64,000 nucleotides of DNA from Cryptomeria japonica (taxonomy: Eukaryota; Streptophyta; Pinopsida; Cupressales; Cupressaceae): assembly GCF_030272615.1 (NCBI RefSeq), contig NC_081410.1, forward strand, positions 193,277,619-193,341,618, given 5' to 3'. This document shows, in pieces, positions 47,914 through 58,941 of this stretch (position 1 is its first letter; every line of letters begins with the position of its first letter). The position numbers and the translations under genes are program-made. Under the pieces are notes generated by a model. The model did not search any database. It worked only from the letters and a program-made list of their open reading frames with translations, and was not told where the DNA came from.

Positions 47914-49984
47914 ATGGATGAGTTTGAGATAGATGAGCTATTAGGTCTAGCGCCACCTCCACCCCCTCCACCTCTACCTCCACCTCCACCTGATCAGTTG
48001 AGGAAGACCATTGGGAGGAATATTGATTCTTTGATTAGAGATATCCATACCATTAGACGTGAGCCTCATCCACCTCCGCAGTTGTTATGCCTTGCAGATA
48101 GTATGCAAGGGATTGTACAGTTTGTATAGGCTTTAGATAGCGAGTTGGATAGCTATCGTAGTTGGAGGGAGGGATTGCGTGCATTTTATGCTGATGGCCT
48201 AACATACCAACAAGTCAATGAATTAAAAATAACAAATATGGATTTGAAACAATATTTTGTGAACCCTAAGATGGGTGAAGAGATAGATCCGAAGAAGCCA
48301 TGGATCTCAATTCGATGGCGTAGGCACCCAAGCATAGCTAGACACTTTTGGGAGTGGTGGTGGATGGTCTTTGACTATCCGCCACACTCCAATCATGAGG
48401 TCCCCATGTATTTTTTGAAAAAATTGTGGGCCGAAATTGAATTGGGTAAAAAACCCAATTACTTTGATATTAGATCATTTCAAGGGGTCGGGAGAGGCAT
48501 GCCTCAGGATAGGTTGGCGGTCAAATTGAGTGACAGAGTTTGAAACTGTGTGCACAATGATCCCTTGGTTCCTCTTCCTGCATCGGTTGTTCCAACACCT
48601 ACCCATCAATGAGCAATGGATTCTGCTCTTGGTTCATTGAGTGCCCTGTCGGGCAATTTGGTACAGTAGTTGCGCAAGGTGAGGGTTACCCACAGCTTAG
48701 CACATGTTTCCACGAGTTGCAGGAATGTATGTACGGGTCCACAGAGTGACGCTGCCCCTCGAGGAGATGGTTATTTTGATGATGCTGATGCTGATGTTGC
48801 CCATGGTGGTTATGATGATGTTGAGGAGGCTGCACATGTTGATGTCGTCTTTTCATATGTTGATCTCCTGTGGGCAGACGATGATCAGCCTACAGAGGTA
48901 CAAATTTATTTATATAATTTACAGTGCAATATTAAATTCCTTATATATACACATATTAACCATAACATGAGTCATCTTTTTTTGAACAAAGGATGGATCA
49001 TACCACATCATTGAGGAACCGACATCATGTTACCTCGACACCTAGAGATGTTGGTGCCCCATTTACGATATGCACTTTCATCTAGATACATTGTATTGAT
49101 ATGTACATTTAAAATAAACAATAAAAAAATTAATGTAATGATGTGTATGATATGTTTTTTCAATTTTGTAGGTTGCTTCATGTAGCACCAAGGTGGGTAG
49201 TTCTTCACATGACTCGTTGACCGCTGAGGCTTAGCCTCATATACCACTAGTATGTTTTTCATCCATTAATTTGAAGTGTTTATATGCTTACTAATTTATG
49301 TACAACTCTGATTCATGTTCGTTATTTTTTGCAATTGTAGGCTTCTGGATTGTTTGATGGTGCATCACATGTACGCCTTCACCCATCAGTTACTTTTCCT
49401 GCACATGAAACACCATATGTATGCTTTTCTGCGATAAACTTGTAGTCTATATATATACTTTATAATTTATGTATATATACAAGTTTGATTCATGCTTTAT
49501 ATATGTTGTTCGGGTCGATACCACTACTAGTATTGGTATGGCTATGGGATTGAGCCAGATGCAACCGTCAACATTGTCATTTGCAGTGATGATTAGAAAA
49601 ATAATTTCTAATTTGTTTATACTGTGTACTTGGCTTTTATAGGGATTATGAAAATTGATGTACAATGTTTTTTTTACAGGACTTGACTACAACCACTTTT
49701 CTTGTTCATGATAGTGGACCTCCACGTACCAGTGAGGGCATTGTAGAGCATGGTTGTATGGTAATTTATTTTAAATTTTCAGTATTTAATTACTTTATAA
49801 GTGAATTATGCAAGTAACTTCTTCTCATGTAAAATCTTTTAATAATGTACAGGAGGGTGGAGACACTGATACTGCACACACACAGGATGGTCCATCTCAG
49901 GACCACGTGTAGCAGGATGATTCATCTTAGCCACCTTCATATGGAGTGAAGAGGACTGCAAATAAGATGCACGAGAGTTCTTAG
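47914..49984 (+). pseudogene. Broken multi-exon gene of unknown function (proline-rich, W-rich)
   Basis: The first exon (47914-48897) begins MDEFEIDELLGLAPPPPPPP and keeps one frame to a GT donor at 48898, with internal stops at 48127, 48541, 48610 and 48667. A W-rich segment stands out at about 48316-48380 (WRRHPSIARHFWEWWWMVF). Small exons with AG/GT borders seem to follow: about 48991-49065 (donor mutated to AT), 49172-49249, 49341-49418, 49680-49760 and 49853-49984. The text GYFDDADADVAHGGYDDVEE near the end of exon 1 is acidic. Retained introns show it is not a retrocopy. Its setting (tandem-repeat tail, repeats on all sides) suggests a gene of a DNA transposon, but I see no transposase motif and do not recognise the family. 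Confidence 0.5.
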
Positions 49985-49989
49985 ATTAT

Positions 49990-50160
49990 ATATTTTAGCT
50001 CATGTCATGTTATTGTATTATGGACTTTTTATGATGACACTTGTTATGTTATCCTGGGACTTGTTATTATGTTATTTGGACTTGTTTTAATGTCATTTCC
50101 TTGTTATTATTTTATCAGGACTTGTTATTATGTCATCAGGAATTGTTATGTGATTATATA
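49990..50160 (+). repeat. Tandem repeat tail, left part (interrupted by the gypsy element)
   Basis: GGACTTGTTATTATGTTATTTGG-type text in a unit of about 230 bp; the unit resumes after the gypsy insertion at 62948 and is followed by a second unit. The last five bases, ATATA (50156-50160), are the left TSD of the gypsy element. Confidence 0.75.
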
Positions 50161-50185
50161 TGTAGACACCTAAAATTGTCATGTC

Positions 50186-50418
50186 TAATTAAATAAATAT
50201 TTTATTTATTTAATTATCTAAGCCTAATTCTTCTATTAATTAAATAAATCTTTATTTATTTAATTAATTCATTTATCCTCTTCTAGCCTTATTTCTCATT
50301 TAAATAAATACATTTATTTATTTAAATTGTCCTTTTCCTAAATTAAATAAATATCTTACTTATTTAATTGATCCCATTTCTTCTATTAATTAAATAAATC
50401 TTTGTTTATTTAATTAAT
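50186..50418. repeat. Five near-perfect palindromes in U3
   Basis: Palindromic modules of 29-34 bp lie at about 50186-50216, 50235-50268, 50298-50327, 50341-50369 and 50385-50418. Each pairs an AATTAAATAAAT arm with ATTTATTTAATT around a 4-7 bp centre. The 3' LTR repeats the set (about 62196-62428). They lie 160-390 bp upstream of the TATA box. Confidence 0.85.
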
Positions 50419-50576
50419 TCATTAGCCTTTTCTACCTATGACACATGTCATTCATCTCTTAATTCATATACTACCTACCCTTTCATTATTTTATTATTTT
50501 CTTTACCTACCCTCTAATCATAGCCGACCTCCTTTTACACCTCTCAATCTTATCCCTCCATTTCATATCGTGTCTT

Positions 50577-50586
50577 CTATATAAGG
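50577..50586 (+). promoter_or_regulatory. TATA box of the Tat-type LTR
   Basis: CTATATAAGG, conserved in the 3' LTR at 62587-62596. It is the only strong TATA box in the LTR and would direct the sense genomic RNA. Confidence 0.7.
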
Positions 50587-50934
50587 AGATGCTTCCTTCA
50601 TTATTAAACCCTAACTACCTAGCTAATGAATCAAGCTAACTACTATTTGGCATATGAGATCCTACTTGCAACCACATTCCGTTCTTTGTTGAGCTCTTGT
50701 GCACACAAAATCTGAGAGCAAATATATCGAGCAAGATCAATGGAGATAGGAAGAATGGAGATCCAAACCCTATTGGACATGTGATGGTATAATCTTTGTG
50801 ATTTCATTTGATTTGCATTGTCTTAGGTAATCTTCATATGTTATGGTGGATCTTTGTTGTTGTCAGGCTAGGGTTTTGTGGTTGAATTCATTTAGTCTTT
50901 CAATATTGTTGTATCCATTTTCACCATATACATT

Positions 50935-50952
50935 TTGGCACGCCCGGTGGGA
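50935..50952 (+). other. Primer-binding site of the Tat-type element
   Basis: TGGCACGCCCGGTGGGAC begins two bases after the LTR end. Its 18 bases have the form expected for pairing with a tRNA 3' end (CCA terminus). I do not assign the tRNA. Confidence 0.7.
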
Positions 50953-51039
50953 CTCTTGTCCCTTTTGCATTTAACATCCTTGTTGCAAATATTGTATTTT
51001 GAAGTTACAGATTTGACATTTTCGATGGCATTTTGGTAT

Positions 51040-51301
51040 TTTCGCGTCTGCGTACTTTCGGATCGCGTTTTTGGTTTTTTGTCGCGTTTGCGACATCTTG
51101 GATCGCGTCTACATCCTCAACAGTATTTTATTTTTGCGGATTCCGAAAATCGCGTCTATGTTCCTTAGTCGCGTCTGTGGTGTTTTTAGACGCGTCTGTG
51201 TCTAGAAGCCACGTTTGCGTTCTAAAACCACGTCTATGTTTCACAGAAGCGCATCTGCGTCAGAGAGCCGCGTTTGTGTTTGGGGTAACTGTGTTTGTGT
51301 G
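51040..51301 (+). repeat. Array 1 of the degenerate CGCGTCTGTG motif, period about 20 bp
   Basis: Eight regularly spaced copies start at 51151, 51170, 51191, 51210, 51229, 51250, 51269 and 51290 (steps of 19 or 21 bp). Four more irregular copies lie at about 51043, 51064, 51083 and 51104. Variants are mainly CG to CA or TG (CACGTCT, CGCATCT, TGTGTTT). Confidence 0.88.
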
Positions 51302-52519
51302 CATTGATGTCATTTTTGGAGTTTTATTGATTCGGTTTTTAGTCATTCGGTTTTATTTTTTTTAGATCTGGATTATTTTGAGCTAACATTTGCAAATCTA
51401 GCTAACGAAATTGGTGCAGCTTGTCTCGAAAGCAAAATCGTTTTGTTGAAGGCCCCTATTTTCACAAAGTCTTTTGGATCTAAAATTTACCTAACTTGTG
51501 TGCTTGCAGGAAGGGGTGATTATTTCAAACAATCCAAACTACTAACAAATCTTTGTTGCAGAACCTTGGCAAGGGTTTTTGGATTTTTATAGTGTGCCTT
51601 GTTTTTCATAGATTAGCAAACACTTCAATTGGTGCACTAAAATTGAACCATTTTCTTTTGTGTCTTGAGCAATAGGCTCTTTTTGTTTAAATCTTTAGAG
51701 GGCCTGTCTTCCCATGTGGTCATTAGGACTACTAGTAAGAAGAGAACGACCCAAGTGGTAGCAAAAGAAAAGTCATCTTCTTCCAAACCACTATAAATAA
51801 CTGTATTCATGGTGAAAACTATGAATAATGTGTGCTGATTAGTTCATACCGACACTATGTCTCCCCATAAACCCGTTTGATCAAATTTATTTGATCATTT
51901 GTAGGGCGTAACCCCTACCGGTTGGGAGCCTTCTGTATTTACAGAGCTAAAAGTGTCGCATGTATGGCCACACGAGCGGATGCCCTTACTAGCACCTTTT
52001 TTTTTTAGAAGCCCAAATCCTTCTAGTTGTTGGGGCAGGAGGTCGTACCTCTGGTAGTGGCCCACACACATACGGTTCTTAGTAGAGATACAAAGTTCGC
52101 CACGAGGAGTTTTCATGGGGACTGATGCTTGGCTGACCCAAGAAGTGAGTGCCGAGGGTGGAGTCAGTGAGGTCAAGCATCTAAGTATCCGCTCTGAATA
52201 GCGTAGCCTCAGGGGTAAAACCCCATGTGGGATCAACAACTATTGTCTTGGCCAGCCATAAGAATTGTGCTTGACTTATTTTAAACATTCAAACATTCAA
52301 GACCAAACAACAAAACCTTGTGTCTTTTGTGTCTTCAAGTGTATGCAAAATAATTTTACATCAAACAACACACTTTTCTTTGAGTGATTTTGTCTAGACA
52401 CTTGCAAACATTGAGTCCTCATCAACACTGTGTCCTCTTGTCACGAAAAACAATCAAACATTCAAATTTCGTCACAAAATAACTTCACAGATTGGAAAAA
52501 ATTGCACAAATTTTGTAGA

Positions 52520-52702
52520 AACGCGTCTGTGTCTGACATAATAGCGTTTGTGTCATATAACCACGTCTGTGAAGGGCAGAAACGTGTTTGTGTTCTCGGA
52601 ATCAACATTGCATTTACAAAATCTTAGACCCGCATCTGTGTTAAACAGAACCACGTATGTGTCAAGAAATCGCATCTGTGCAATATACAAGCACGTCTGT
52701 GT
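52520..52702 (+). repeat. Array 2 of the CGCGTCTGTG motif
   Basis: Copies start at about 52522, 52543, 52562, 52583, then 52631, 52652, 52671 and 52692, again in steps of 19 or 21 bp, with a gap where one or two units have decayed. Same orientation as array 1. Confidence 0.85.
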
Positions 52703-53193
52703 TCAGAATTGAAAAACTTTTATAGTCCAGCAAACAAACATAGTCAGTTTCAGAATTCTTGAGCTTCCTAGGTTATTTCTCCAAGTTTTCATCTAGCATT
52801 CAACCTGTCTTTGGGTCTCACACAGTCCATCATTGCTTTACATCTTGCATTACATTCACATTTGTTTAAACTTGAGTCAAAAAGTCACTTGCTTGTCCTC
52901 ATCACACTTTGTTAACACATTACATACAACAACATTTTGCTAAGTGGTCCCTCATCAAGGTTTATCACCTTTGGGTCTCATTTGGTCATACTTATAGTCA
53001 AGGTCAACTTACCTCATCAAGAGAAACTATCCTCTCTTTGGAAGTCACACCTACTCTACTACATACATACTTGGTCTTACACTTTGGACATTGCAAGTAC
53101 ATCTCAGATTCATTTACATTCCATCCAACTCTTGGTCTTCCATACTCTTTCCATTTTCATCTAGTCTCACACATCTTGGTCAATACCTAGTTC

Positions 53194-56100
53194 ATGGTTG
53201 AAACCCGTTCCCAAAAATCTAGGAGAGAAGCTAAAGAGGCTCAAGAGTCTGCAAACATGAGTTCCTATGAGTATGACAATGATATCTTTTTCAATTCTGA
53301 TCATACTACATTACCTGACATAGATGCTTATCGAAACATTCCAAATGTTGAGAACATGGACACTACAAACAACAATGATACACACAATGACAATATGGAC
53401 AAATTTTCTGTACATTCAGCAGAAGTGGAAGACACCATTATGAATCCTCATTTTAATCAATTGGTGGAGGAAATAATGAGGAGGGATAGACAATACTTCC
53501 TACAAGTGATGGCACAAAGTGGAGCTAAGATACCTCATCATTTTGACATGTCTCAAATAATGGAAAATCAACCTTTGCAACAAACTCACTCCAACATGGA
53601 TCAAAGGAGGCCTAATAGTGGAGGCAATAGAGGACCACATATGGTGCCTGAATCACCATCATCTTTGTTTCAAAAACCAGAGGTCCCATACACACATGGC
53701 CAAGCATATGATACTCACCTTCGTAGACCATTATGGAAGTCTTATGTAGAAAAATATGCTCAATCACATACCAATGCTAAGGATCAACCACCAAAGCAAT
53801 TGGATATTCAAAGGCATGCTCAAAATTTGGACACAAGGAAACCCCGCATCAAATTTGGGGACAACACACTAGAACAAACTCATGACATTCCTATAGAGTA
53901 TGGTATACATGGACAAAGCAGATATTTCATTCCTCAACATGAATCTGTACCAAGTGGTCCATATACGCAGCATCATTATAGACCTCCTCCATATTAACAT
54001 GTGTATGATCAATATCATCCATATATGCAGCATGCTCCTCCAATTTGTGCCTCAAGCATGGGGTATGGTCCAAGGAGTCGATCTCCACCTAAGAACAATT
54101 TGGAGCAACAAATAAGGGACTTACAAAAGAAAATGGAGGACATAAATACACCGAAGCCAATTTACACAATGAGAGACATATGTCCTTATCCATTTGACAA
54201 GAGCATTCCAATGCCTCCATTTCCTACACACTTTGTGATGCCTAAGTTTGATAAATATAGAGGAAAAGGGGATCCTAAGGCACACATAAGACAATTTTTT
54301 ATAGCTTGCATTGAAGTGGCAGCAGAAGAGACATATTTGATGAGATTATTCCCACAAAGCTTAGGTGATCAAGCTATGGAATGGTTCTCCCAACTTCCAC
54401 CTGGAATTAAGTCATGGGGTGACTTAGCAGAGGCATTTATCCAACATTTCTCATACAACATGGAGACAGACATGTCAGTCACTACTTTGTGCAACACCAA
54501 GCAAAAAGATGGAGAGTCTTTTGCATAATTTTTACAAAGATGGAGAAATCTAGCCAGCAGATGCTCTTGTGAAATTCCACAAAAACAAATGGTAGAGATG
54601 TTCACCCAAAATGTTAACAAAGACATTGGCTATGATCTAAGAAAAGCTTGTTTGTCCACCTTCAAGGACGTCATTGAAAAAGGCTTAGCAACAGAGAAGG
54701 TCCTAATTGAACAAGGAGTCATTAAGATATTCAAGGAAAACAAAGATGACTTTAAAGGAAAAGACAAGCCAAGATTTTGGAATAAAAACAAGAACACAGT
54801 GAATGATGGTGTTGTTGATGCCAATACAATGCGACCCAAAATTGTTTTTTCTAGATCAAGCTCTACAAGCAATCAGGTGAATACTCAAACAACTTCCAAA
54901 TCACAAAGGAAGTACACTCCATTGGGAGAACCACTTGAGTCAGTTTTCAAAAAGCTAGTGGCAAATAAGGTAATCACTATTCTAGATTTTCCTCCATATG
55001 AGCCAAAGGTGAAACCAAATTGGTGGAATGATGATGAATATTGTGAATTTCATAAGAGCAAGGGTCATAAGACAAGAAATTGTTACCAACTGAAGAACAT
55101 CATACAAGATCTCATTGATAGAGGTGACATTGAGATTGAAGGACACTCATCCAATCAAGAACATGAGATGTTTAAGGAACCATTCCCAAAGCATGACAAG
55201 GGAAAAGCTGTAGCCACAGATGATCAAACCAACTATACCAGAGCATCCTACAACTTTGATTCAACTATCAATCACATCTCAATGTACAATTATGTCTCTA
55301 CCATTATCATCAAGGACAAAACCCCTGAGAATTCTACCCAGAGACCCAAGATCGTTATGAAAGAAATTGGATCTTCTTCTGAACCTACCTTTGAATGTCA
55401 CATTACAACCCGTCAAGGTGAATTCACTTTGCAAGGTGCTCTAGCCAAAAACACCACTTCCTCATCGACCAAGCCTGAGTATGACCTTGTAGAACTATTA
55501 GGGAAGACACCTACGTTCATCTCCATCCTTGAGCTCCTACGTATATCCCCCACACATAAAGCCATTCTTGACAAAACTTTGAGAGACACTTTCATCCCTA
55601 CCAATCTGAATGTGGACCAGTTTCAAGCTATGGTGGGATACCTTTCCATTCCACACTCCCTTACATTCACAGAAGCCGATGACACCTTTGTAAGTCATCC
55701 ACATAATGCACCATTACACATTGAAGCCTTCATACACAAACATCGAATAAAATGAGTCTTGATAGATGGAGGAGCAGGTCTAAACATTTGTACATTGAGC
55801 ACTATTAAACAATTGGGATATTTTGATAAAGCTGTGAATTCTACAAACAAAATTACCATCAAGGCATATGATGATGAAGAGCGTTCATCCAAAGGCACAG
55901 TCACCTTACCTCTCAGAGTTGGGCCAATTACAAAGGATGTGGTTTGTCAAGTCCTTGATCTTGATCTCACATACAATATATTGCTAGGACGTCCATGGAT
56001 TCATGAGATGAATGTAGTACCATCTACATATCATCGATGTATCAAGTTTCCACACAATGGAGTTGAAGTGACCATCAAAGCTGACCCAAATCCATTCATA

Positions 56101-57051
56101 TATTGCAACAATCTGCAACCTAGATCAAAAATAACAATACCAGTCAATCGAGAAGTTGTTCCATCTTCAACATATGTGGATCCAGAATCATTGAAAGCTT
56201 CTACATGAAAACAAACAGAGCTCAAAGAAAAATTCAAGGTTAAAGACCTGGGATGTGGTGAGTATATCTTTCATACTGAGCAACTCCCACTATCTCCTAA
56301 GGTATTCAGTCGACAGGAACAATCTACAAATAATTTGCAATGCCAAGGAATTGGGTACGAAGCACCTAGTGTTGTGGCTACTATGTCTAAATGCAAATCT
56401 CTTCTAGTGGTGCAAGCAACTCTTGATATCAATAGTCCTAAGAGTGGTTCCAACAAAGAATATATTGAGCATATCACCAGCCCTCTTGAAAAATCACATA
56501 GCCTTACCATATCATCCACTCATTTCATTTCCACTCCACTTCCAAACTTGGATCAACAAGAATTACAAAAGCCCTTACTCATCGAGGATGAAAAATAAAG
56601 CTTTGAAAAGAAAAATCTAAAAGTCAATAATAAAGAAAAGTCCTTTAGTCCAAATCCAAATCAAAAGCTATTGGACTCTGAAAAAATCAAAGTCAAGGAT
56701 AAAACTTTTGTAAAAGAAAAAGAACAAGAGTTCATCTCCCCTAATACCAAAATAACTGGGGGCAAAAGTTCTAAAATTTCAAGCCAAAAAACATACTTGT
56801 TGATCCTAAGTCTCCATCATGCTATCCTACTTTCACTTCTTTTCACAGTCATAAGCCTTCATAACTCATCCACTTGTTCCACACATTCATCCCCTTTTGG
56901 CGATACATCATGGACCTTTAATGGAGCTTCCTTGAAGGACTTTGTTATCAGGGATGCCCAAACTTCTTCAAGTGACACGCATATGGACCTATGTAGTCCA
57001 CATACTAGTAATTCTATTTCAATTCCCTTATCAAGGAAGACAGACACGTGA
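53194..57051 (+). pseudogene. Gag-protease polyprotein of the Tat-type element
   Basis: A single frame runs from ATG 53194 (MVETRSQKSRREAKEAQ) to TGA at 57049-57051. Internal stops lie at about 53995, 54526, 55753, 56206 and 56596, with no frameshift. The N-terminal 250 residues are polar and disordered-looking. The gag domain lies at about 54200-54560 (FDKYRGKGDPKAHIRQF, AMEWFSQLPPGIKSWGDL). A CCHC-like knuckle follows at about 55040-55090 (YCEFHKSKGHKTRNCYQLK). The protease region follows (VLIDGGAGLNICTLSTIKQ, 55756-55812), where the usual D-S/T/D-G triad reads DGG, then ILLGRPWIHEMNVVPS. Downstream text to 57051 is a linker. The RT that should follow is missing. Confidence 0.85.
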
Positions 57052-57311
57052 GCTATACATATCATTCAGTCAAGGAACAATGCAGCTACTATCATAAGAT
57101 AAAGCCTCACACACTTGAGGTAGGGGACTTAGTTCTCAGAGAAAATCCTAAGAATCAGCAGGATAGAGAGAAGAAGGGCAAATTCAAATCAAATTGGCTT
57201 GGTCCTTACATCATTACAGCATCATATGGATCTGGTGCATATCAACTCTCAACCACAGAGGGTGAACCTTTGGAGGATCCTATCAACAGCATGCACCTTC
57301 GCAGGTTTTAG
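57048..57311 (+). pseudogene. Integrase C-terminal remnant
   Basis: In a different frame from gag-protease, 57048-57311 encodes the end of a gypsy integrase: KIKPHTLEVGDLVLRENPKN, then KGKFKSNWLGPYIITASYG and DPINSMHLRRF. This is the C-terminal domain that contacts DNA and other integrase subunits. The zinc-finger and catalytic core domains, all of reverse transcriptase and RNase H are absent; roughly 3 kb of pol would be expected here. The junction lies near 57040-57055. Confidence 0.85.
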
Positions 57312-58940
57312 ACATAGCTCTTCAGAGTACCCCAACTCAAAAATACAAAAAAAATACAAAAAAATAAATCATAAAACATCAAAATCGTTACTTGGTGAAA
57401 ACCTGGCAAACAGGCACCTTGTGACACAAACAAAATCAAAAAGTAAAGAAAAACATTTCGTCCAATGGTGAAAACCACTTCGGTGGCGCCCTGGGCAAGT
57501 ACCATGGTGAAAACTGGGTCACCAGCGCCATGCGTAGAGACATTGCTCCTCCCTCCTTCAGGATTCAATTTCATCCTCTCACTTTGCACACACTCACAAC
57601 CTATCCATCCATAATAAACTTACCCATTCCCATCATGGCTTGTTGTTGATCTACCTAAGATTGGTTAGCCATTCATAATAAACATTCCTTTTTCATCCCT
57701 TTCCTTCCATAATAAATCAGCTCCTATCTGTGGCTAAGGCAAATCCTACGTCTAGTAATGGGTGTGGAACTGAGAGCATCACATGTTTCAAGGAGTACAA
57801 TTTCTTCCATCTTTCTTCAGTCTATCTGCGCACAATCCACAATAAAGCAACACTTGCATCGCCAGTCTGCAATAAATTTTCGTCTTCTTCGCAATAAAGT
57901 ATCAGTTTCATGGATTCAATCAGTTTCAAATGAGACACAACAGCAACAATGGGCTTCAACAAATCAAATCTTTCAACAGACTCAGACAACATTATGATTC
58001 AGTGCTATCTATCCTTTTGTGAAAGTAAACATTGTGACCACAATCAAATAAGACTTATAAAAGTGACAATAGACACTAAACTTGAGGACTACAGTGGATG
58101 TTGGTGTTGAGTCTTGATTTTCTTTTGATTTTATCTTTCTGGTGACATGTCTTTTAGCTTTTTCAGGATGTCTTTGACTAGAAAGGCAAGGATGGGATAT
58201 CGTCACCTATTTTCTTTGTTGTCTGTGGATTGTCTCTTAGTAATGCTATGACTTGTCCAAGGATATGAGGATATTGTGAGTCTAGTATGAACTGGGGCAT
58301 TCCTTGTTTGTTATTGTCTTATCTCCATGCAAATGGGTACAATGACTTTCTGGGTCGAACATATGCCTCGATTGTCATAACCTACTTGCCATAATAAAGC
58401 TCAATGATGATAACGCACAAGAAGCTCTTTTACTTTCATATCTTCTATCTTTCATCCCCCTTTCTTGATTGACCTCCATCGTCCCTCTTGAGTCCGTGGA
58501 GCCTGCTATCACATGACTGAGTATAATGACACGCCAAAAAAAATATTTGCATTTCATGTCGTTAGCACCTGCATTACCACATATAAGCATTTCATACATA
58601 CATATCGATATCACAATTGCATCACATCCTGCATGCAACACATGTTAGCAATCTTACATTTTTATCATGTAAATAGTTCTTTTGCATTACCACATATAAG
58701 CATTTCATACATTCACATTCACATTTGCATAATATTTAAAACATAAAAGAACAAAAATATTGCATTTCATCATGTACATATTTGCATCCATATCATAACC
58801 ATCACATAAAACATACATCATTAAACATCTCATCACATAGGTACACATGCATATAGTTGCTGCAAAGATGAATCATCTCATATATATATATATATATAAA
58901 GTGTCATGATACAATGATGTCAAAATCATATGGCTGCAAA
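57312..58940 (+). other. 3' non-coding region with clustered AATAAA signals
   Basis: No coding region. AATAAA occurs at 57613, 57677, 57711, 57841, 57871, 57893 and 58393, several times in the context CCATAATAAA or GCAATAAA. Two exact 29-bp copies of a block starting GCATTACCACATATAAGC lie at 58571 and 58684. An (AT)n run is at 58881-58898. Confidence 0.6.
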
Positions 58941-58941
58941 A

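Larger units (their letters stand above)
50161..50932 (+). repeat. 5' LTR of the Tat-type element
   Basis: Runs from TGTAGACACC to CCATATACA. A TATA box (CTATATAAGG, 50577-50586) is placed as expected for transcription starting in the LTR. The U3 part carries five near-palindromes built from AATTAAATAAAT and ATTTATTTAATT. Confidence 0.92.
50953..53193 (+). other. Long untranslated leader of the Tat-type element
   Basis: 2.2 kb between the primer-binding site and the gag start without a supportable coding region. It carries two CGCGTCTGTG arrays (51040-51301 and 52520-52702). A GC-richer block lies at about 51900-52250 (ACCCCTACCGGTTGGGAGCC and following) that may be a structured RNA element. 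A 114-codon minus-strand open frame in that block has no family signature. Confidence 0.6.

Noticed and set aside
51895-52239. 114-codon minus-strand frame in the Tat-type leader
   Set aside because: No family signature, and it lies in a non-coding leader; probably an accidental open frame in a GC-richer, possibly structured block.
53194-57311. Endogenous pararetrovirus or virus with envelope gene
   Set aside because: The order LTR, primer site, gag, protease, integrase end, purine tract and LTR fits a gypsy retrotransposon; no movement, coat or envelope protein is seen.
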